This document shows, piece by piece, positions 1 to 13,800 of a DNA stretch of 64,000 nucleotides. This DNA comes from Megalobrama amblycephala (Eukaryota; Chordata; Actinopteri; Cypriniformes; Xenocyprididae). Below the pieces are notes generated by a model, which saw nothing but the letters and a program-made list of their open reading frames with translations, was not told the DNA's origin and ran no database searches. Position numbers and translations under genes: made by a program. Location of the stretch: positions 20,644,909-20,708,908 of the forward strand of contig NC_063049.1 of the NCBI RefSeq assembly GCF_018812025.1, given 5' to 3'. Every line of letters starts with the position of its first letter. Position 1 is the stretch's first letter.

Positions 1-640
1 GTACCAATTTTTGTTTCGATTGCTCAAAGTTTGGCCGAGATACAGCCTCTATACTAATTTCGGGTCGACCTCGTTAACTTCGTGACATCATAACCTTTGA
101 ACAAAGATGAATAAAAAAAATCTGTTCAGTCATTTCTGTGCGGCTCAGACCAAAGATCACCTGATCAAAGTTTGGACAAAATTGGACAAATTTTGAAGGA
201 GGAGAAGCGAAAAAAACAAATACTGTACTTTTCAAAATGGCCGCTACTGTAATGGGTGGAGACTTAATGTAAGAAGTTGAATAGCATCAGCATGAAGAGA
301 CGAATCAGATGAACTAAATTAAATTTTTCTATGACAAACAGTTCAAATGTTAAAACCGTTAGAATGTTGAAATTTTGAACTGGTGGTGGCGCTATAGAGT
401 TGGTTCTAGAGACTCCAAATTTGGTCCAATCACTATTCATGAGCATCTCTACAACTGTGCCAAATTTCATCATTTTCTCATGTTCCGTTGATAGGGCTGC
501 CATAGACTCCCATTCGGGAGGAAGAATAATAATAATAAAAGGGAAAACGTACAATTACAATAGGGGCTACAGCCCCTTCGGGGCTTGGCCCCTAATAATA
601 ATGATGTGCATGGATAAATAATTTATAATAAAAATACTGA
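1..640 (+). repeat. Dispersed cyprinid-type repeat ending in a GC hairpin
   Basis: AT-rich DNA carrying the block 'ggtggcgctatagag', then 'gagactccaaatttgg', 'gccaaatttcat' and 'ctgccatagactcc'. The same order of blocks recurs at 6400-6595, which shows a dispersed family. It ends in an (ATA)n stretch and a perfect short hairpin at 571-585 (agcccc, ttcg loop, ggggct) inside a longer imperfect one at 562-593. No open frame of interest. The class is not determined. Confidence 0.6.
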
Positions 641-957
641 AATATTCCATAAAAAAAAAAGAATCATCAATTTTGATTTCATGGTGAATAAAATGTCAAG
701 TTGGTTGTATAAATTAACATTAGTAATGCATTATGAATGATCATGAATTCTAAATAAGTGTATAAATAAATTAAACTTAAAAAAATTAAACTTGAAAGTA
801 TTGTTTATTGTTGATACCTAATGCATTAACATTGTTAACCAATTGCACTTTATTGTAAAATGTAACCTAAATAAATTATCATAACTTATAAATAAACATT
901 ATTTGTGTTGGATTGTGTGATGGTCAAATGAAGGGTCAATAAATGAATGTTATAAGT
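641..957. other. AT-rich non-coding stretch
   Basis: Very AT-rich sequence with short direct repeats around 'aataaatta' and 'taatgcattaa'. I see no gene. It lies 3' of the last recovered exon of the KIAA2012-like gene and so is probably intronic. Confidence 0.5.
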
Positions 958-1140
958 TAATGTCACTAAATGAAATACCATTTAACCAGATCAGCGTATT
1001 AGAATGATTTCTGAAGGATCATGTGACACTGAAGACTGGAGTAATGACTGCTGGAAATTCAGCTTTGCCATTACAGGATTAAATTGCATGTTAAAACATA
1101 TTTAAATAGAAAAAAAGTTAAATTGCAATGATATTTTACA
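958..1140 (-). repeat. Fragment of the 'ACTGTTCAAAAG' repeat family
   Basis: Reverse-oriented match to the copies at 47206-47705 and 59757-60112. The shared part includes 'gaaggatcatgtgacactga' and 'gactggagtaatgac'. Truncated at both ends. Confidence 0.6.
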
Positions 1141-1794
1141 ATATTAACATTCAATCATTCAGTTAATATCACTCAAGAAAATGCCATTTAACTTTACCCA
1201 TCATAAAGTGAGACAGGCCAGTACACCTCAATATTGAAATAAATTTTAAAATCTAATAATTACCCTGAAAGTACATTCAAACCATATTCATATAGAATTG
1301 TTGTTTTGTTGAATTGTATTATAAAATCCAAGCAAGATCACATCATGTCAGTCTCTTTGGTAATGCATGCACATGTACATAGTCTTGGCACTGTTCTTGT
1401 ATTTTTTCATCACTTCACCAGTTTTCAATACCGCAGCGCTGTTGACTTTCAGGATGAGTCATTTTGAGTTCTGCGTCCAGGTGTTCTTACAATATGTATT
1501 TCAGTAATATTATCTTTTGAAAATGTTTGACAAGTTTTTGAGTTTGAATTGAACTGCAGCACCACTTTTTAAATTTGTTAGGTAACGCTTCAGTTGTACA
1601 GCACTGGGCATAAAGGTTGATACTTAAAAAGATCATATCACAAAAATTATCTTGGTATAATGGATTGTTTTTGTTAAGTTGCTTGTGCAGCCACATGCAT
1701 CATAAGTCATTGTATTTCTTTCAGCATCTATGTTGTGAATCATATCAGCAGCCATGATGTGTTAAATCTAAAAAAGAAATAAATACATCATTAC

Positions 1795-1959
1795 CTCCTT
1801 TTTCTAGATCGTCGGACCACAAGATGTGCCCGAGGTCCATCTCTATAATCCTGCACCTGCTGTCAGAGAGAGGGTCCTGTCCTCTTTGGTCTAGCCCCTC
1901 TGCATGCTCCAGATCACCACATGGCTCATGCTCCTTAACAGGGTTCCTATGAAGGTCAT
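1795..1959 (-). CDS. kiaa2012: KIAA2012-like exon (DLHRNP...DLEKG), last in window
   Basis: 165 bp between gtgccttag and the donor ggag|gtaatg, phase 1 in and 1 out. The junction with the previous exon reads THQPD-D-DLHRN. It encodes an acidic segment including [18 protein letters not shown] and [14 protein letters not shown]. The other two frames are closed. The donor shows that the gene continues toward and probably past position 1. Confidence 0.8.
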
Positions 1960-4900
1960 CTAAGGCACAATAAAGAAAGAATGGTTAGCAAAATGTGGCA
2001 TAATAAACTAATCCTTTATGCTGTATTTGTTGGTAAAAGTGAGCAATGTGATGTTGCATACCATCTGGCTGATGGGTGTCTGTATGTTCTGTTTGTGCAG
2101 GGAAAAGCAGCAGCACTTTCCTGTGCACGCGGATCTCAGAGGTGTTTTCGTGTGTACTTCCCACTTTGATGCCAGGGAGATGTACGTGTAGTTCTCGTTG
2201 TGGTAGATTCTCACAGCTCCTTTTTTTATCTGTTATTTCCGCTTTATTCTTCAAGACAATTCCAAAAGAATTACATCATTTAAATGCACTTAAGTCATTT
2301 TCTGAGTCAAAAGTATTACAAAGGTATTGTTGTTTTGATGTTTCAAAACAACAAAGGTTTGGGGTCAGTAGGATTTAAAAAAAAAAAAAAAAAATTAAAG
2401 CTTTCATTCAGTAAGGGTGCATTAAATCAATCAAAACTGACAGTTAATTATACAAAAAATATTATTATATCATGGTTTCAACAAAAAAATAATAAACAGC
2501 AGAACATTGATGATAATAATGCAAAAATATAACTGCAAGCCACAATTACGGGGACAAGCCGAATAAGGATATTTGTGGACATCTGTGATCATGAGGTTAG
2601 GATAAAGCTGTTTAAATTACATCAGTTAAAGCACTTATAATAACATGGTTTATAACTTCTGAGCAGTAGGTGGCGCTATAAAGAAACTCTGCATGCACCC
2701 TCAAGTCATGCCTGTATCTATATCAATACATAAAACTTTTGCAAAGATACAACCGCATATCCATTTTGGCATGCTCGCAGTCAAATTTGTTGCCGCAGTA
2801 TAAAATAACGGTTGGGTCTATCAAAAATCTGTGTCTGTAGATGCTACATACCAAATTTCGTACAAATCGGACAAACGCTCTAGGAGTTTTATAAAGTAGG
2901 TTTTTCGGAAAATTCAAAATGTCGGAAAAAAGGTCATGACAGAAATGATGTCATAGGGTGCATTCGAATCAGCATCAACAGCTAAAAGCTGTCTAACTGA
3001 ACACGACAAACCGACCGTTGCAAAACACATGGACTACCTCAGAAATAGAAACGATCCGTTTACTGTCAGGAATTTGTGTCATGTCACGCTGCGTTGCATC
3101 CAGTGTAGACAATGGCCTTCATTTATCAAACAATCGTACGGCAGAAAACTGTGCGTACGCTCGTTTCCACGCAAAATTTGGCATTTATCAATATGAGCGT
3201 GAGTGGTGACTATGATCAAATCTCACGTCAGGTCTCAGCTCGTCATGCTCGTACGCACGTTTTTGAGTCAGCGGTAGCTTGCGTGCAGTATAGTAAATCT
3301 GGTGGAGAATTGTTATCAGAACATTTAGTTAATTTTCCTGACCGACAATCATTCACTAACCGATCATTAACCATTAAATGACACGATTAAAATGTCAAAT
3401 TAAAATTAAAGGATTAGTTTACTTTCAAATCAACTTTTCCTGATAATTTACTCACCCCCATGTCATCCAAGATGTTATCTTCATGTCTTTCTTTCGTTAG
3501 TCGAAAAGAAATTAAGGTTTTTGAGGAAAACATTCCAGGATTTTTCTCCATATAATGGATTTCAACGACTACCAACAGGTTGAAGGTCCAAATTGCAGTT
3601 TCATTGCAGCTTCAAAGGGCTTTAAACGATACCAGACGAGGAATAAGGGTCTTATCTAGCAAAAAAATCAGTCATTTTAGAAAAAAATACAACCGTTTAT
3701 GCTTTATAAACACAAAATATCGCCTTGAGCGTACTTCCCATTTCCGCATTCTTCAAAACGCTTACGCTGAATGTCTTACGCCTTTCTTATTCTACTTATG
3801 GAACGAACGCGGCGCCAGTTTCGTTTTTTTTCGTAAGTAGAATAGGGAAGGCGTAGGACATTCAGCGTAAGCGTTTTGAAGAATGCGGAAATGGGAAGTA
3901 TGTTCAAGGTGATATTTTGTGATTATAAAGCATATAGAGTTGTATTTTTTTCGAAAATGACTGATCGTTTCGCTAGATAAGACCCTTATTACTCATCTGG
4001 TATCATTTAAAGCCCTTTGAAGCTGCACTGAAACTGCAATTTGGACCTTCAACCTGTTGGTAGCCATTGAAATCCACTATATGGAGAAAAATCCTGGAAT
4101 GTTTTCCTCAAAAACCTTAATTTCTTTTCGACCGATGAAAGAAAGACATGAACATCTTAGATGACATGGGGGTGAGTAAATTATCAGGAAAAGTTTATTT
4201 AAAAGTGGACTAATCCTTTAAATTAGAATAGATGCATGTCTTAAAATACCACAAATGTTTTTTTCTTTCCAGGGGTTTCGCTTTGCATGCTCAAATGGCA
4301 ACATCAACAGAACATAAGGATTCACACATCATACACCTGCAATGCAGAGAAAAACAGAATAATATACAAGGAATAAAATAATAGGACTACACAAAATACA
4401 TATTTTACTGAAATAATTAACAGATTGACAAAACAAAAGAGAAAAACTGCTACGCTCATTTGACGCATTGTAGCCAATTCGTTTTCTTTTTTTATTAAAA
4501 TATTTATCTTTACTTCCTATTAAAACCAATTGATCGCGCAGGCGCCTCACTCACACACGCAGACACTACATATCAGTTCTAGCATTGCTAACTTTACATT
4601 TCAGCCGTTTATCAGCAAACTAAATGCAGAGAAAGTTAACACTGCTCATTTTAATGGTCCGCTATACATCTGTACCAGTCTGCGTGCAATGCCTAACCAA
4701 ACACATTTTTGCGCATGCGAAGTATGATGTTTTACGTGGATATTGAAACAAGAGTGAAATACAAAGCCTTAGTTTACATAATGAACAGTATTTCAGCAAC
4801 CAATAAATGTTACATCGCGAATATAGAAACGTTTGGATTCTTCCCGAATGAGAGAGGTAGGCTATGTGAGCCCAATTTAGTTTTGCTTTAAATAAATTCA

Positions 4901-7900
4901 TTTCTGCTTTATAATAAATGCCACTATAGCCTAATTTGTGTTTAAACTTTTAATTTAATAGATAATTTTATAGCTACTTATTTTTTGTTCTTGTTCTGTT
5001 CTGAATAAAATAAATTTTAAGGATTTTCTGTGGAGTGAAGAGGGGTACTAAAATAACCAAGTTTATGTTAATATTATATATTATATATTATATATGTTTG
5101 TAAGTTTTTCATTTTATTTACTGGTATTTTCTTTTTAAATTAATTGTATTGTTTGCAATTATGATGTTGAGGGGTGTTATTAGAGTAAGATACATTTATT
5201 TTTCATGTAATTACTTCCTCTTCATGGCCGGGTTACGTTTCTCTGTGTCGTAAACTATCGGGCGAGGCTTCTAAAATTTGGCGCATGACATTTAAATGAC
5301 GAAAGTTTTCAGCTGCCACATTTATCAACACCTGTTCATACGTGCAACAGAATTGGCCGCATACGAAAGTTAAATGAATCACACGTGAGCGTTTTTGTAA
5401 GCTGATTTTTTCATTTGGATGTAAGCTGGTTTCTACGTTCGCTTGATAAATGAGGGCCAATATCACTGATTATAATGGGTTCTGTTATCTTTTGACGCGT
5501 TGCGTCGCGCCATGGCGCTCGTAGACACGGTGTTAAGGCCTGTAGACACCGGGACGAATATCGCACGCGTTTATCGCCAGCGTTTTTCGAGACGTTTTTT
5601 GTGTTCATACCCAAGCGATTTTCACTGGCAATGCGCAGAGTGAACGTGCAATTTAACTCCCTGCCAGTATGCACTTGTGCTTAACGGTAGTGCAAATTAA
5701 CTTTATTCATATCATAAATATGTTTAAGAATATATATGACATAAACGGTAGTGCAAATAAGTCACAATGACAGTAATGCAAGTGAACGGTAGTGCAAATA
5801 AACATATTTATGAAACAGACATTCTCAACTATATTTCTTGAATGTAAAAGAAAAAAATAAACAGTAAAAATACAGAAATAATACACATCTATTGGTGTAG
5901 CCAAGAAGTGGCAGAGCACCATCCATGCATCTCAATCAGCTCCCTAGTTCACTAGTCAGGGCACTGATCAGGGAGTCGGCCACATTCATTTACACGGTAT
6001 ACTGATACACGACCTAGGAAGCTAGGGAGCAGTTTGAGACACAGGGATAGTTTGTAGGGGTCTTCCTCGTCTACTTACTTTCTCTTCGCCGTCTTGGTAT
6101 CGATGTGTGCTCGGCAAGACAGTTTTGTGCTTGAGCGCCACCAAGTCATGTTTTACTGTAACTTCAGCAGCTCCAGGCACGTGAACAAAAGCGCCACTCT
6201 CATTGATCTGCCAGTTTTTAACGTGGCGTGTCAAACTAAAAAAACAAACCCGGGGTGTTTTTTAAAAAATTACGCTTTTATGCCTGCCGTTTTTCGCATC
6301 GGTGTGCACACTCACATTGGCGCCCTTTGTTTAGTCACGAGGCGTTAAACGTCGGCAATAATCGTGCGCGATATTCGTCCCGGTGTGTACAGGCCTTTAG
6401 AGGTCAAAGGTTATGAACATAAACATGAGTGAATATTTGAACTGTTGGTGGCGCTAGAGGGTTTGAGGTAGAGACTCCAATTTTGCTATGGTAACATTTC
6501 AGACTGTCCTCTATCTGTGTGCCAAATTTCATAACTTTTTACCCTATGGTCCTATGGGCTGCCATAGACTCAAGAGTGGAAGAAGAAGAAGAAGAAAACA
6601 TTCATTTAATTCGTAAAAATATTTCACAAATTTGTGATCATTTAATAATTTTGTGATCATTTAATAATTTTAATAATTAATAATTTTGTGAATTACAAGC
6701 AATTTATAATGCAAGAGTCAATAATATCCACATTGATTCAGAGGAATTCAGAGTAGTACAGAAGCTAGAGCAGATGTTAACGTGGAAAAGTAGAGACAAG
6801 AGAGAACAAGGAGACATTTTTAAGTTTATTTATAGTAAAGAGTCATTTTGAGGTTTGCGCTTGAATGAGAGCCCCAGGTGTTCTTACAATACATATTTCA
6901 GAAATATTAGGTGTGTTTTCTCTTTTAAAAATGTTTGACAAGTTTTGTCAAGAAGTTAACATGCAGAAAAGTAGGTTTGTTTGGGTTTGTTTACAAGAAG
7001 CGCACAGGTTTAGGATTATGGTTGAGATAAATGTGTCTTCAGCCATTTCTTGGTGTGTAATTACCAAATACAGAATTCTTACCACTGTTGAAGTGATGTC
7101 AGAGTCTGAGTTGACCAGCGGGCTCTGGTTAATGGGCGGTAAGTGGAAGACGGTGAAGCTGGGATCCGTTTCCATATTCACTCTCCTCACGTGAGTTTCA
7201 CCTCCACAATGTCTTACTAAAGCAAACACAGTTTGCAGAACATACTTATCACATTTATGACTTCAGGCTTGTATCTGGATGTCATATGTTGATTTTATGG
7301 ACTTTAAATGGTCGCTAAATACTGATGTAGTTCTTGTCTTACTCTGGCGGGATCCCTCCATGTGTCCACCGTAGTAGTTGACCCGTGAGAGTGGGCTGTA
7401 TTCCAAAGACGAATCCACATACACTGACCTTAGAGGGCACGTCTCTGCAACACCATTTCCACTCTCCATCCGAGTGCGCTTCCCACGGCCATTTAGATCC
7501 TTGAGATGGTCGATAAGATGTGGGAGTATCTGGTATATGTCAAAGCAAAATTATGAAAAGCTCTTTAGCTAAGTTTTGAAGTTATGGTCACGTAGTTTGG
7601 ACTAAAAAGTGGCTATCATTTAGACATTTGATCAAATTCGCATGTACAGTACTTCGCCTTAGCATTTCTGCTCTTTGTTTTTCATTGTAAAGGTTCAAAA
7701 GCCAAATACTTCACATAAACAACAGTATATTACATCAGTGACAGAGATTAGCCAAGAAAATGAAATCAGATGCTGTTAAAGGTCAGCTGTTTACTTATGA
7801 GTAGACCTTTCCAAGTGTCTGGTCTTATGATGCCAAAAGCACAGTGTCAATTATAAGGCTAGAGGGAATTTCAGGTCACTGTTAGGAAAAGAGACGAAAA

Positions 7901-10801
7901 GAGCCAGAGGAAAATGGACTAGACTCACTGTTTGATCTTCAGTCTGATGTGCAGTTTGTGTCTCAGGGATCGGACTCATCTGAGCTCTGCATGTGTCAAC
8001 AGATATCCTGAGACTCCTATCCTGTCTTTTTCTCTCTTTTGGCTTCTCGCTCAGTTCGTCTTTCTGTACTTTAGTCTTAAAGGTCATTTGTTCATCTGGA
8101 GTCAAAATCGATAGTGAAATTAGGTTAAAGCACAACCATTATTCTGCGTCCAATTATTTTTCACAGTGAGCAGAAGCTGCTCACAGAAGAAGCTGCATGA
8201 AATAAAAATGGTTTACGTTTTAGAAATCAGTTTTTACTTCCTCTTGGCAATGGGAAGGTAAAATCCAAACTAAAAGCTCCCAACATGAATAGAGAGCATT
8301 CAGAGGCAGGTATCTGATATGCTTTAAAGATCTTGAAAATGTAAACATTCACCCTCTGAATTGACTTTAACTAAACACTGGCAAACACGGGAATATTTTT
8401 TGCCTTTCTGCATCGTGTTCACTGGCATTGCTGTGCTGCACAGGATGTTGTTGATCTAATCAAGAACTGCTTTTGAATAGTCAACGTTTATCTGATCGTT
8501 AGTGTCATTTGTGTTAGATTTTGTGAACTATACCTGGTGCAGCATGAGTTCTCTCACGGATTTGCACATGTACCAAACCCTCTGTTATGGGTGGCAGAGG
8601 GCCCAGGGTGGCCCTGTTGGGCCGAGGGGAGCGGAGGAAACGTGGCTGGTATCTGACCTGTCCAGCTTTCTCTCCTGAAACACAATAACATTTATCATTT
8701 TAAGACAGATATAGGATGTAGGCTATACTACCCTTCAAATGTTTGGGGTTGGTAAGGTTTGTTTCATGTTTTTGAAAGAAGTCTCTTATGCTCTTAGGCT
8801 GCATTTATTTAATCATAAATACAGTAAAAACAGTAATATTCTGAAATACTATTAACATTTATAAATAACGGTTTTCTATTTGAATATATTTTAAAATTTA
8901 AAGTTATACTATGTAACTTTTGGCCCTCTAGCAAGTTAAACAACAACACTGCATGCAGTTTGCTGAAGAAAATTTTTTTTTTTTTTTTTTTTTTTTGGTT
9001 GTGCTTCTGCTCATAAAACTAGACATAAGTCATCCAAAAATGAAAAATCTGTCATTAATTACTCACCTTCGTGTCGTTCCAAACCCGTAAGACTTTCGTT
9101 CATCTTCAGAACACAAATGAAGATCTTTTTGATGAAATCTGAGAGCTTTCTGTCCCTTCATAGACAGCTACACAATTGAAATTTTGATGCTTCAAAATGA
9201 TCATAAGGAGATCGTAAAACTAATCCATATGAATTGAGTGGTTTAGTCCAAATTTTCTGAAGAGACTCAATCACTTTATATGATGAACAGATTTAATTTA
9301 GGCATTTATTTACATTACAAACATTTTTCACCGAACATAAACAGAAGCTCAACCAAACCCCGCACGAGAATCCTATTCCGGAAGTAACACAAGAGAATGA
9401 ACCTCACTGGTTCTCACACCATGCTTGAGCCTCTGTTTACCACAACTGATGTGTGAGTTGATGAATGTTCATATGTGAATAAATAAGCCTAAATTCAATC
9501 TGTTCATCACATAAAGCAATCATATCTCTCCGTCTTCAGAAAATGCTCTCAGATTTCATGCGTTCCGAAGATGAACTAAAGTCTTACGGGTGTGGAACGA
9601 AATGAGGATGAGTAATTAATGACAGAATTTTTTGGGGGTGAACTATCCCTTTAAGAGATATAGATGGAAAGGATCTCAAGCTGATTAGCTGAAGATGTTA
9701 CTGTAAATGCTATACCCATTAAAAGACATGGTACTTCCTTGAAAATAAATTCCAGAATAGTGCTGCAACAACCATAATGAAATTACCCTTCACAGTAGAT
9801 AATGCTTTACTCTGTTGGACAGCTACATATGGTAATTTATCTGTTCAATAAAATAGCCGTCCTTACTCACATATTGAGTAATAAAAACGCCATCTCTGTG
9901 TCACTTTTACAACTTTCAAATTCCTCAGTTCTCGCCATCTAAGAAAAAAGTCAAGCCAATCTCAGTCTTGATTGTCGTTTTATTATGAGCCATTTCGCGT
10001 TCTCATTTTGCCAGCAAGCTCTTCTCTGTTCGAGATTTATCGTGCTCCATGTCAACCTTTCTCGCTCATTGTGACAACTAACCTCCTATGTTACTCCCAC
10101 ACCATACATAAGTAAAAATAGCGACTTTGTACGCAATTTCCCGCGAAAACCTTCCCGTCAGGTCTAAAATATAAAGACTTATACCTATTTGGCATAGTGA
10201 ATCAGGGTAAGACAAAAACGTTTTGGAATAAGAATTGATGTGTTGACTCATTATTTACAGTTTGTTCATTCTGAACAAAAACGTTACATAGTGTAATTTA
10301 ATTAAAGTTACATTTTCGGCATCGTTACTCCAGCCTTCAGTGTCACATGATCAGAAACATTTCTAATTATTATTAGCCTAATGTTGAAAACAGTTGTGCT
10401 GCTTTTATTTGTGGAAATCATGATACATTTTTCCAGGATTGATCGAGGATTTCCAGGATCATTTATTTTATAAAAACAACATCAGTACATTTTGTTATAT
10501 AAATGTCTTTAAACGTATTTAATGTGTCATTGCAAAATAAAAGCATGTATTTCTTTCTAAAAAAAAATAAAAAATAAAAATATCTTACTGACCCCAAACT
10601 TTTGAACAGTAGTGTACATGCAAACAAATTTATTTATGTTGTTCCAATGACTTGCTATCTTCTTTTTACCAAAAAAAGTGAAATCTTTTAAATTTGAGTA
10701 ATTGATTACTTTTTTTTTAAAATCCCTTTTTAATTATAAATTATGTTAAATGTAACATGAACAATAATGTAAAAGCATTTTTGCCCTTTATTGTATAAAC
10801 C

Positions 10802-10884
<83 letters not shown>

Positions 10885-13800
10885 ATATATATATATATAT
10901 ATATATATTTAAGCCTATAAAATATTTTAAAAGATTGACCAGGTTGCTTAAAGATCCTCACCTTTAGCCTGGCTTGGATTGTAGTTCTTCTCTCCAGGTC
11001 TCTGCTGCATGTGGATGTTCTGTGTAGCATGTTTCGTATCTGGCAATAATGGGTGCGTTACACCAACAAAAGATCCAACTTTTGCCTAAAAGAAACAAAG
11101 AATCATATATAAAGCACACATGTGTTTGATTTTCTCATCTTCATGATTTTTAGGCCTCTCCAAACATGGAATTGTTCCACATTATCTCTTACTATCTCTT
11201 TTGAAACCACACAAACATGATGTTCACTTATTTTCAAGGTCATTTGTCTTGATTAGCATGACAGATTTCTCTGCACACGACCTCCTATTTGTATTAAACG
11301 TCAGTGGAAAATGAAAACGTGAATGCCGAGCTGGAAGTCACACTGGAATTCTTTTGGATGCAATACCTTGCAATATTTTCAAAAGAATATAAGAGAACTG
11401 AGATGTTTTGATCTCCTGGGTTGAACATTGAACAATAATAAAGAGACACCAGGTGCCAGACATCAATGCTTTGAAATCAGCTGCCTAAATAGTCTAAAGA
11501 GGAAAAGACTTCTCTGTTAATGATATTATTAAATATTATAATGTTAAATGTTGTTTTGTGTTTGTGTGTTATGGAAGGTTATTATCATTTTGACTTGAAA
11601 TCACCATGAAATGAAAATCGACAATTACTGTTTTTGTGTAATATTGCTGTATTTATTACAAATGATTTTTCCATGCACATCATTATTTTTTTTAAATTCA
11701 GAATAACTCCCCCTTATCTGATGATGTGTTTACTGGCGAGAGGGCGGGGCAACCTGTCACTCACATGACATCACAGCAATTACAAACCACAACAAAATCA
11801 TGTCCCACCCTACATTTTTTACAGTTTACTCGGATATACATCACAATAGACCACTTTGGAGCAGACGTCACAATTACGTCACTTGCAGCTGCGCGCGCAT
11901 ACTGGTTGCAGAAAAATAGCGGTAGCAATTGAAGGAAAATGTGCAAAATCCACAGAATAAGAGAAAAATGTTTTGTTGTGCCTCTGGATGTTGGAATCGG
12001 AATGCAAAAAATATAGTCTACATTTTTAAAGAAAATCATCGTTGAAAACGTCCTTTGAAGATAAACAGAGACGTTTCACAGACTGGACTGATGACACCTG
12101 CAAGGATTAGTCTACTATTAAAGCAGGAATTTGATGTAAACAGTAAGTCTACATAATTCACATATGCAGCTCAGAGGACATACATAGCAGTTACACGGCA
12201 TGAAATAATTATAATTAAAATAATTTAAACCTATAATATTTTACATAGATAACTTTTAAACATAATAATTTTTATTTCACAATTCTACTTTTTTTTTTCT
12301 TGCATTTGCGTGTTTATTACTCCCAGTTCGGACTTTATAACTCGCAATTGTGAGTTTATTTCACAATTCTGAGGGGGGAAAAGTCAGAATTGCGGGATAA
12401 ATTGCAATTCAGAAAAGACAGAATGACGAGTATATCTGACAATTCTGTTTTTCTTTGTAAGAAATGTGAGATGTAAACTCAGATTTGCGAGAAATAAAAG
12501 TCAGAATTGTGAGATATAAACTCGAAATTAACTTTTTTTATTCTTTTATTTCGTGGCTTCCATAGACTGCTACTGCTCAACTGTCATTTTCTGCAACCAG
12601 CTAGGCTCCGCCCACAAAAAACGTCATCGCTGTTTGCAAACACCAATTTGGTCTATAGGGAAGAAAAGATGTCTGTTTCATGCCAACTTTAATTTAGTTT
12701 CATTTGTTTTTTATTTGTCTTTTCAGTTAGTTTTTCCGCCCCCAAAGTTGTCTAGTTTATTTCATTTTATTATTGTTTTTTGTATTTTAAGGGTGCCAAA
12801 GTGGTATTATTTAAAAAAGTTGAATACAGGTAGGTTAAAAAGGTTTCAACTTGTACAAAAGTACCAAGTTTCAAAAACTAAAATAAATTTTAGTGTGTTA
12901 AATTTGTTTTGTTTTGTTTTTTTTCCAAGATTTTTTGTTTTTGATTTTATTTAACAAAAATGTTCTCATATATATTTCATTTTTGTTAACAATAACACTG
13001 GTGTTATGTATATAATTGTGAGCATTATTTGTCTGAATTCATCTAGCCTTGCTGAGGATGACTATGGCGGCCATTTTGAATCCCTGGCGCACACCTGTGT
13101 TGTTTACATTCTGCTGCAGTTGAACGTGACATATCGAGACTTCACACAGGCCACCCACACGGAAGAGCCTTCTTCCTGGAATCCCTCCAAATCCCTGTCC
13201 AAACCCTCATGTCTATGAGGTAAACACACTGATTACTGCATTCAGCTCTCATCACCTGGATCATTCCCCTTTTGCCCCCGAGAGAGTGCCATTTCGGTCA
13301 CATACTGCAGCAATTTTTCGGTGTCACTGAAGTTGCTCTTTTCCTGCTGATCACAGAGTATTCGGGCAATTTCTCTTCTGATGGTTCATGCGGGTTTATG
13401 TTTGGATAATAGAAGCTGGACATTGTGAAAAGGAAGCCAGCATGGAGTTTACCTTTCTCAATCAAGATGCACACCTTTGAATCTCCTTCTGGATCGACAG
13501 ATGATTTTCAGGAGCGCAGAGAGAGGACAGATTAATGTGCATATAATGAGGGAACATTCAAGGGCTGTGGAGCATTAGCAGATTGTGGTGGACGGGAATT
13601 GGATAGATTATGGACTGTGTGCTTATGTAAAATCCCTCAGGACACCTTTATTAAGATTTGCAGCTCACATCTCACAGAGGTCAAATGGCGCATTATGGGT
13701 AAATCACCAGTTTGATTGACCTGGAATGTGTGGAAATTGAAGACACCTTGAGGACTGACCGCGCGCGCGTGTGTGTTGCATACTGACGGCAGTGTTATCT

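Larger units (their letters stand above)
8721..10618 (+). repeat. 'ACTGTTCAAAAG' family copy split by an insertion
   Basis: Left part 8721-8900 and right part 10305-10618 together match the uninterrupted copy at 47206-47705. The right terminus reads ttttgaacagtagtgta. The gap of about 1.4 kb is filled by a TIR element. Confidence 0.65.

Noticed and set aside
2008..2214. Alternative frame [12 protein letters not shown] over the 2248-2062 exon
   Set aside because: It would not join in frame to the next exon, whereas the chosen frame gives THQPD-D-DLHRN with correct phases.
12553..12954. 133-codon plus-strand ORF
   Set aside because: Starts inside a TIR element and runs into poly-T DNA, giving Phe- and Leu-rich residues. 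No protein family resemblance.
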